Below are positions 50,551 to 64,000 of a DNA stretch of 64,000 nt, one piece after another. The notes below the pieces were generated by a model, which saw nothing but the letters and a program-made list of their open reading frames with translations, ran no database searches and had not been told where the DNA came from. The translations under genes and the position numbers were made by a program. Each line of letters opens with the position of its first letter. Position 1 is the stretch's first letter. Source of the DNA: Christiangramia bathymodioli (lineage in GTDB: Bacteria > Bacteroidota > Bacteroidia > Flavobacteriales > Flavobacteriaceae); contig SRSL01000003.1 in the NCBI GenBank assembly GCA_009735695.1, forward strand, positions 124,001 to 188,000, written 5' to 3'.

Positions 50551-50560
50551 CAATCGATTG
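50551..50560. promoter_or_regulatory. Palindromic operator candidate, site 2
   Basis: Perfect palindrome CAATCGATTG, with the same right flank (TGTT) as site 1 at 32007-32020. Its inner half contains the -33 TTG of the promoter at 50523-50530, so a bound LacI-type protein would exclude RNA polymerase. Confidence 0.7.
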
Positions 50561-50607
50561 TGTTAAGGCTTTTAAGATTTTTTTCACAATTAAAATTCAG
50601 TAGGCAA

Positions 50608-58191
<7,584 letters not shown>

Positions 58192-58199
<8 letters not shown>

Positions 58200-60657
58200 T
58201 GGTAACAGTTTTTATCAGGTATTCCTCACCCGGTTGGGTAGCGAAATCGTATTCGTAAATCTTTTTTAATTGAGGTTCCTCTATGCTGGCCTCAGATGAA
58301 ATAATTGGCTGCTGGGTATTGGGAACTTCAAACAGGGGATTTGGATTCATGCCAGAGGCTTCTTTCAGGCCTTTTCCAGCCAGTGGATAGTAAGAGCGTA
58401 TCCTGCAATTCCCTCCAATTTCTGAAGCTATTCTAATTTCTTCAGGCTTGTTGTTCTTCCAGGCAACACCTACTTCAAAACCGCCTCGCGCCTTTAGTCC
58501 CCGTACTTCCCCGTTACTCCAGTCATCGGGCAAAGCTGGTAGAATATGTATGGCGCCATCATGGCTTTGTATCAGCATTTCAGCAATCCCGGCTGTACAT
58601 CCAAAATTCCCATCGATCTGGAAAGGCGGGTGCGCATCGAAAAGATTGGGATAGGTACCTCCAATCTGATTTCCATCGGCCTGTATACTGGGACTTAATT
58701 GATCTTTAATAAGTTTATAAGCATGATCTCCATCCAGAAATCGGGCCCATAGGTTCACCTTCCAACCCATAGACCAGCCGGTGGATTCATCTCCGCGACC
58801 GAGCAGTGATTTTTTTGCTGCACTAAACAATTCCGGGGTGCGGTAAGAAGAAATCAAATTTGATGGGTACAGCCCATAAAGATGAGAAACATGTCGGTGA
58901 TTATCGTCCTGTCGGTCCCAGTCGTGCATCCACTCCTGCAGCTGGCCCCATTTCCCAATTTGCATGGGTACCAGCCTTGGTATGATCTGCTGAAGACTGT
59001 CGGCAAGCTGCTCGTCTTCATTCAGAATAGAAGAAGCTTTGATCACACTGGCCAGAACATCGTGTACCAACTGATTTCCCATCGTGGTTCCGGCCGCCAG
59101 GCTAGTACCATGAGGATGCTCATTTTCGGGGGAATTTGAAGGATTCACCACCAGCCACTCGTTGCTGGGTTCCTTTTGAAGCACATCCTTATAAAAAAGG
59201 CCCGCGCCTTTTAGAATAGGATAGACCTCGCGAAGAAAATCTGTATCGCCGGTGTACAGGTAATGTTGCCAGAGATGCTGACTCAGCCAGGCGCCGCCGT
59301 GCGGCCATAACCCGTAAAAAGGCGGATCTACCACTCCGGATATCCTCCAGATATCTGTATTATGATGAATGTTCCAGCCTCTTGCATGATACATTTTTTG
59401 AGCAGATTCCTTTCCGGTTTCCGAAATATCCCTGATGAGTTCAAAAAGCGGTTCGTGCATTTCTGAAAGATTCGTAACCTCAGCTGGCCAGTAATTCATT
59501 TCGGTATTGATATTCACCGTGTACTTGCTATCCCAGGGCGCGGTGAGTTCTTTGTTCCAGATACCCTGAAGATTGGCAGGCTGGGTGCCAGGCATAGAAC
59601 TGGAAATAAGCAAATAACGTCCAAACTGGAAATACAGCGATACCAGCTGCGGATCGTTCCCTTTTTTAAAATTTTTAAGCCGAACATCGGTGGTTAGACG
59701 AGCTGCTTCAGTTGTACCAAGATCCAGGTGAACCCGGTTGAAGTATTGCTGGTAGGTTTGGATATGTGACTTCAGAATATCCTCAAACTCCTTATCGTAT
59801 GCGGCATCCATCAATGAAGTGGCCTTTGCTTCAGCATCTTCACTAAGTTCCTTATAATTCTTAAAGTTGGTGCCGATCGAAACATATATCACCGCACGGT
59901 TAGCATTGCTAACTCTAATTCCACCGGCCGTAGCTTCCATTTTACCGCCCTCGATTTTCGGTTTTGCCAGAGTCAGGAATTTCACCTTTCCGGTTTTGTT
60001 CTCCTGGTCACCCGAAGTGCCCGAAAGCCAGATCGCATTTTGATCTACCTTTAAATCGCTCTTTACATGGGGACTTTCAAGACCCATTTCGAATGAAATG
60101 CTATTAGGCTTATCGGCGGTAAGTTCGATAAGGATCACATCATCATTAAAAGAAGAAATAATCCTGCGTTTATAATTCGTCCCATTGGCAGTATAACTAA
60201 CGGAGCTAACAGCATTGCTAATATCAAGTTCGCGGTGGTAATTCTCTATAGCTTCGGAATGTGGAAAATCAAGCTTTAAATTACCTACGGTTTGATAGCT
60301 CATCCCGCTGTTATTATCCTCTTTAGACAGATAGGTTTCGGAGAGTTGCTGGGCTTTTTGGTATTGCCCGCTGAAAATAGCAGTTCGAATTTCCTCAAGC
60401 TCTTCCTTACTAAGAGCAACTACGTTATTTCCCGGTTCCCCGGCCCATACTGTTTCTTCATTTAACTGAAGGATTTCCTGACCTGTTTTACCAAAAATCA
60501 TGGCTCCCAGCCGGCCATTCCCAACCGGAAGTGCCTCCTCCCAGATTTCGGCAGGTTCGTCATACCACAATTTCATAGGATTTTCCTGAAAAGCGAAAGA
60601 CGCTGCTGTCGATTTCAGAAATAGTACTAGGATAATAATAGGAAGCAGGTATTTCAA
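58192..60657 (-). CDS. GH95 alpha-L-fucosidase / alpha-L-galactosidase
   Basis: 821 aa: signal peptide about 1-23, N-terminal beta domain ([24 protein letters not shown]), helical barrel and C-terminal beta domain. Family residues are present: N382 and N384 in [10 protein letters not shown], acid E511 in NPSNSPEN, D682 in QIDGNFG. GH95 inverts alpha-1,2-L-fucosides or L-galactosides; in a xylan locus the L-galactosidase activity described for complex xylans is the more likely (inference). It begins 94 bp after the transketolase gene with no clear promoter, so may be part of the same message. Confidence 0.92.
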
Positions 60658-60751
60658 TAGTTTATCTTATAAAGTTAGACTGTAAGAAGCTTTGTAACTA
60701 TCATGAAAATTCGGTGTGTCTTAATAAATCGTACTTGAAGACTCCGCATTC

Positions 60752-61705
60752 TTATTTTCGTTTCATCACCTTGCGAACTGCATTAATAATAGCATCAGAA
60801 TTCAGCCCATATTTCTCCATCAATTGCTCTGGTGTTCCGCTTTCTCCAAAAGTATCCTGGGTAGCCACAAATTCCTGGGGAGCAGGATGATTCAGCGTGA
60901 GGGTTCGCGCCACGCTTTCACCCAATCCGCCTAAAAAGTTATGTTCTTCGGCAGTGACCACACAGCCTGTTTTCTTTACAGAATCCAGGATCGCTTCCTC
61001 ATCCAGGGGTTTAATGGTATGAATGTTCAAGACTTCGGCACTAATGCCTTTTTCGTGTAGTTCTACCGCTGCCTGGATGGCTTCCCAAACCAAATGACCG
61101 GTTGCGATAATGGTCACATCTGTACCCTCATAAAGTTTTACCGCCTTACCTATTTCGAATTCCTGGTCTTCAGGAGTGAAATTAGCCACTTTTGGCCTCC
61201 CGAACCTAAGGTAAACCGGCCCCTCATGATCTGCAATCGCCAGGGTAGCGGCTTTGGTCTGGTTATAATCGCAGGTACAGATCACCGTCATCCCCGGCAA
61301 CATTTTCATAAGCCCAATATCTTCCAGGATCTGGTGTGTGGCCCCATCTTCTCCAAGAGTCACTCCTGAATGGGAGGCACAGATCTTCACATTTTTCCCG
61401 GAATAAGCGATACTCTGCCTTATCTGATCGTAAACCCTTCCGGTAGCGAAATTGGCGAAAGTTCCTGCGAAGGGAATCTTTCCACCGATCGTAAGCCCGG
61501 CTGCCATGCCCATCATATTTGCCTCTGCAATCCCTACCTGGAAAAACCTATCCGGGTTCTCATCGATAAAATCCTGCATTTTTAAGGAACCCACCAGGTC
61601 GGCACAAAGGGCTACAACATCTGGATTTTTTCTGCCCAGCTCGGTCAATCCATCACCGAAGCCCGATCGTGTATCTTTCTTTCCTGAATCTGTATATTTC
61701 TTCAT
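60752..61705 (-). CDS. Transketolase, C-terminal subunit
   Basis: 317 aa corresponding to the pyrimidine-binding and C-terminal domains of transketolase, encoded separately from the N-terminal part. Landmarks: GIAEANMMGMAAGL with the catalytic Glu, SHSGVTLGEDGATHQ and TAEEHNFLGGLGESVA. It works with the 280-aa subunit 11 bp upstream as one thiamine-pyrophosphate enzyme in the non-oxidative pentose phosphate pathway. Its place in the xylan locus fits processing of xylulose-5-P. Confidence 0.94.
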   Translation of the reverse strand: MKKYTDSGKKDTRSGFGDGLTELGRKNPDVVALCADLVGSLKMQDFIDENPDRFFQVGIAEANMMGMAAGLTIGGKIPFAGTFANFATGRVYDQIRQSIAYSGKNVKICASHSGVTLGEDGATHQILEDIGLMKMLPGMTVICTCDYNQTKAATLAIADHEGPVYLRFGRPKVANFTPEDQEFEIGKAVKLYEGTDVTIIATGHLVWEAIQAAVELHEKGISAEVLNIHTIKPLDEEAILDSVKKTGCVVTAEEHNFLGGLGESVARTLTLNHPAPQEFVATQDTFGESGTPEQLMEKYGLNSDAIINAVRKVMKRK

Positions 61706-61716
61706 CGTGATATTTT

Positions 61717-62559
61717 TTAATAATCCCCTAAAGTTTCGGGGTTTTGTGAAAGTGCATTTTCCAGTTGTTCGTCGTCAGGCGCTTTCCCGTGCCAGGCATG
61801 GGTATGCATCATAAAATCCACGCCATGTCCCATTTCGGTATGCATCAGGATACAAACGGGTTTTCCTTTTCCGGTCCTGGATTTTGCTTCTTTAAGTCCG
61901 TTATAGACCTGTTCCAGGTCGTTGCCATTCTCGATCCCCATAACATCCCAGCCAAAGGCTTCGAATTTGGCCTTTAAATTACCCATTGGCAGAACGTTAT
62001 CTGTACTCCCGTCTATCTGCTGCCCATTGAGGTCTACCGTAGAGATGATATTATCAACCTTATTCGCAGCAGCATACATTATGGCCTCCCAGTTCTGGCC
62101 TTCCTGTAATTCCCCGTCACCATGCAGGGAATAAACGAGGTGTGAATCCTTATTCAGCCTTTTGGCCTGTGCGGCGCCAAGAGCCACGCTCATCCCCTGT
62201 CCCAGAGATCCCGAGGCAATTCGCACTCCTGGCAGTCCTTCATGGGTTGTAGGATGGCCCTGCAACCTGGAATCGATAAGCCGGAAGGTGTTAAGTTCCT
62301 CTACCGGGAAATAGCCCGTACGGGCCAGCACGCTGTAAAAAACCGGGGAAATATGTCCATTCGAAAGAAAGAAAATATCCTCTCCCTTTCCATCCATATT
62401 GAATTCAGGATCGTGCTCCATGATCTCTTTGTACAGTACCGTAAAAAATTCAGTACAACCCAAAGATCCTCCGGGATGTCCCGAATTCACTTTATGCACC
62501 ATTCTTAGTATATCCCTTCTAACCTGAGTTGCGAAATCTTTTAATTCATCCAAATTCAT
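61717..62559 (-). CDS. Transketolase, N-terminal (TPP-binding) subunit
   Basis: 280 aa carrying the thiamine-pyrophosphate motif GDGELQEGQNWE ... NGQQIDG and the family motifs HPGGSLGCTEF and GSLGQGMSVALG. It transfers two-carbon units between pentose phosphates with the subunit encoded next. Split transketolases are common in bacteria. It begins 3 bp after the aldolase gene stop, clear operon. Confidence 0.95.
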   Translation of the reverse strand: MNLDELKDFATQVRRDILRMVHKVNSGHPGGSLGCTEFFTVLYKEIMEHDPEFNMDGKGEDIFFLSNGHISPVFYSVLARTGYFPVEELNTFRLIDSRLQGHPTTHEGLPGVRIASGSLGQGMSVALGAAQAKRLNKDSHLVYSLHGDGELQEGQNWEAIMYAAANKVDNIISTVDLNGQQIDGSTDNVLPMGNLKAKFEAFGWDVMGIENGNDLEQVYNGLKEAKSRTGKGKPVCILMHTEMGHGVDFMMHTHAWHGKAPDDEQLENALSQNPETLGDY

Positions 62560-62562
62560 AGC

Positions 62563-63219
62563 CTAAAGATTAAAAGATTTAGCATCCTGAAGGAACTTTT
62601 CAAGTCCGCTATCGGTTAGCGGATGTTTCAGAAGTCCGTCTATGGAAGAAAGCGGACCGGTCATCACATCGGCGCCAAGCTTGGCACAATTCACCACGTG
62701 CATGGTATGTCTTATGGAAGCGGCCAGGATCTCTGTCTCAAAACCATAATTATCATAGATGATCCTGATGTCTTCAATTAGCTGAAGCCCGTCGGTGGAA
62801 ATATCATCAAGCCTGCCCAGGAAAGGAGAAACATAAGTTGCTCCTGCCTTCGCGGCCAGTAATGCCTGCCCTGCTGAAAAAACCAGGGTACAATTGGTTT
62901 TGATCCCTTTATCGCTGAAATATTTCAAGGCTTTTACTCCTTCACGTATCATCGGAACCTTAACCACGATCTGCTTGTGCAATTTCGCCAGTTCTTCTCC
63001 TTCATTTACGATTCCGTCAAAATCGGTTGCAACCACTTCAGCTGAAACATCCCCTTCCACGATCTCGCAGATCTTTTTGTAGTGGTCCAGGATATTCTGT
63101 TTTCCGGTGATCCCTTCCTTCGCCATAAGCGAAGGATTTGTGGTCACTCCATCCAGGACGCCAAGGTCCTGGGCTTCTTTTATCTGATCAAGATTTGCTG
63201 TATCTATAAAAAATTTCAT
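62563..63219 (-). CDS. Transaldolase / fructose-6-phosphate aldolase (TalC/FSA type)
   Basis: 218-aa small class I aldolase of the TalC/FSA group: [16 protein letters not shown] start, [10 protein letters not shown], Schiff-base Lys K87 in VVKVPM, and SIRHTMHV near the C-terminus. Acts as transaldolase or fructose-6-phosphate aldolase; sequence alone does not decide between them. With the transketolase genes downstream it completes a pentose-phosphate module for pentoses from xylan. Confidence 0.95.
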   Translation of the reverse strand: MKFFIDTANLDQIKEAQDLGVLDGVTTNPSLMAKEGITGKQNILDHYKKICEIVEGDVSAEVVATDFDGIVNEGEELAKLHKQIVVKVPMIREGVKALKYFSDKGIKTNCTLVFSAGQALLAAKAGATYVSPFLGRLDDISTDGLQLIEDIRIIYDNYGFETEILAASIRHTMHVVNCAKLGADVMTGPLSSIDGLLKHPLTDSGLEKFLQDAKSFNL

Positions 63220-63229
63220 AATTCAGGTT

Positions 63230-64000
63230 TTATTCTCCGTTAAAAAATATCATTACACCAGCTACAATGATCAGGATCACGATAGAAACCGCGATATCTT
63301 TCCAGTTGTAGCTTACTTTGTTGTTTCGTTTTTCTTCTTCACTGATGGTCTGGTAGGTCATGTTCTCAATTTTTTCTCTCGATGGGGCTTTAGAAAGCAG
63401 GCTTACCACAACGATCAGGAGCACACAGAACAGGAAGAACCAGGAAGCAAAACTCAGGAAGTTCATATTTCCGAAGTGGAACAGGAAACTATTGGGATCG
63501 AGCGAATCCTTGATCAATTCCATAATGATCCTGAAAGCTGCGACAACCAAACCGGTTACCAGGGTAACAAAAGCTCCCTTCGCATTGATCCTTTTTGAGA
63601 ATATACCCAGAAGGAAAACCGCGGTGATTGGAGGTGCGATATACGACTGAACACTTTGCAGGTATTCATACAGCACCCCGGAAATATTCGCCATGATCGG
63701 GATCCAGATAATACCGATGATCACGATGATCACAGTGGCGATCTGGCCTGTTCTTACCAGTTTCTTTTCTGGGGTATTCGGTCTCAATTTTTTGTAAATA
63801 TCAACCGTAAATAACGTAGAACAGGAGTTGAATACCGAAGCTAGAGAACTCATAAGAGCAGCAAGCAATCCGGCCGCTACGAGTCCGCGAAGCCCTGAAG
63901 GAAGTAAGTTACTCATCAAAACCGGGAAGGCTTCATCTGGACTATCCCAATGCAATTCTCCTCTCATTTTAAGGGTAAGTGCGATTATACCAGGAACAAG
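63230..64000 (-). CDS. Sodium/solute symporter (SSS family), N-terminal part outside window
   Basis: The frame is open to the window end; upstream of the internal Met at 63967 it continues as LVPGIIALTLKM, so only the last 256 or so residues are seen. Five or more transmembrane helices, the SSS core GLLAALMSSLASVFNSCSTLF, and a C-terminal helix followed by NGE match SGLT-type sugar symporters. Judged by neighbours it may carry xylose or another monosaccharide over the inner membrane. 10 bp precede the aldolase gene, so it is the same operon. Confidence 0.9.
   Translation of the reverse strand, partial: LVPGIIALTLKMRGELHWDSPDEAFPVLMSNLLPSGLRGLVAAGLLAALMSSLASVFNSCSTLFTVDIYKKLRPNTPEKKLVRTGQIATVIIVIIGIIWIPIMANISGVLYEYLQSVQSYIAPPITAVFLLGIFSKRINAKGAFVTLVTGLVVAAFRIIMELIKDSLDPNSFLFHFGNMNFLSFASWFFLFCVLLIVVVSLLSKAPSREKIENMTYQTISEEEKRNNKVSYNWKDIAVSIVILIIVAGVMIFFNGE

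Noticed and set aside
60658-60751. Promoter and operator between transketolase and GH95 genes
   Set aside because: No TAnnTTTG box or palindrome could be found by eye.

Overview
The window looks like chromosomal DNA of a marine-type Flavobacteriaceae (Bacteroidota; relatives of Christiangramia/Gramella, Zunongwangia or Salegentibacter would fit). The grounds are a SusC/SusD pair, many short-spaced secreted glycan hydrolases, -7 promoter boxes of the TAnnTTTG type, genes without Shine-Dalgarno sequences, and surface-lipoprotein signals (Cys followed by acidic/polar residues). No rRNA, tRNA, insertion sequence or CRISPR array was recognised. Species was not determined and no database search was run.

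Layout. 1-16.8 kb is ordinary genome: the 3' part of an NAD-dependent epimerase/reductase gene, sbcD-sbcC, galK-galT, an AraC regulator followed by a serine hydrolase, a signalling cluster (histidine kinase, LuxR-type response regulator, a PAS protein that ends after a HisKA-like segment, a CheY-like receiver), a tiny membrane protein, a group III truncated haemoglobin and a DUF2188-like protein. A lipoprotein of the thioredoxin-domain YyaL/DUF255 family follows.

19.0-64 kb is one large polysaccharide utilization locus, almost all on the minus strand. Operon A (31.9 to 19.0 kb) begins with a LacI-type regulator and continues GH10 xylanase, GH43, GH97, GH43-CBM6, SGNH esterase, GH43, GH43-CBM6 and GH8. 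A CRTAC1-like FG-GAP lipoprotein gene (32.3-34.5 kb) diverges from a plus-strand trio: two GH9 proteins of identical length and a ThuA-domain protein. Operon B (50.5 to 40.6 kb) is a 14-repeat FG-GAP/ASPIC lipoprotein, SusC, SusD, a strong terminator, and a GH2 enzyme. Operon C (64 to 50.6 kb) is a sodium/solute symporter (cut by the window end), a transaldolase-like aldolase, split transketolase, GH95, GH3-PA14, a three-domain CE6-CE1-CE1 esterase and two further CE1 esterases.

How it works together (inference). GH10, GH8, GH3 and GH43 cut the xylan backbone and remove arabinose/xylose; the five to six esterase domains remove acetyl and feruloyl groups; GH95 and GH97 would remove alpha-linked (L-)galactose caps as in the complex-xylan locus of Bacteroides ovatus; SusCD imports the oligosaccharides; the symporter and the transketolase/transaldolase genes take pentoses into central metabolism. 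The most notable regulatory signal is a palindrome, CAATCGATTG, upstream of the lacI-headed operon and again exactly over the -33 box of the promoter of the FG-GAP/SusCD operon, with a degenerate copy before susC. This suggests that the locus is run by its own LacI repressor and not by a hybrid two-component or SusR regulator.
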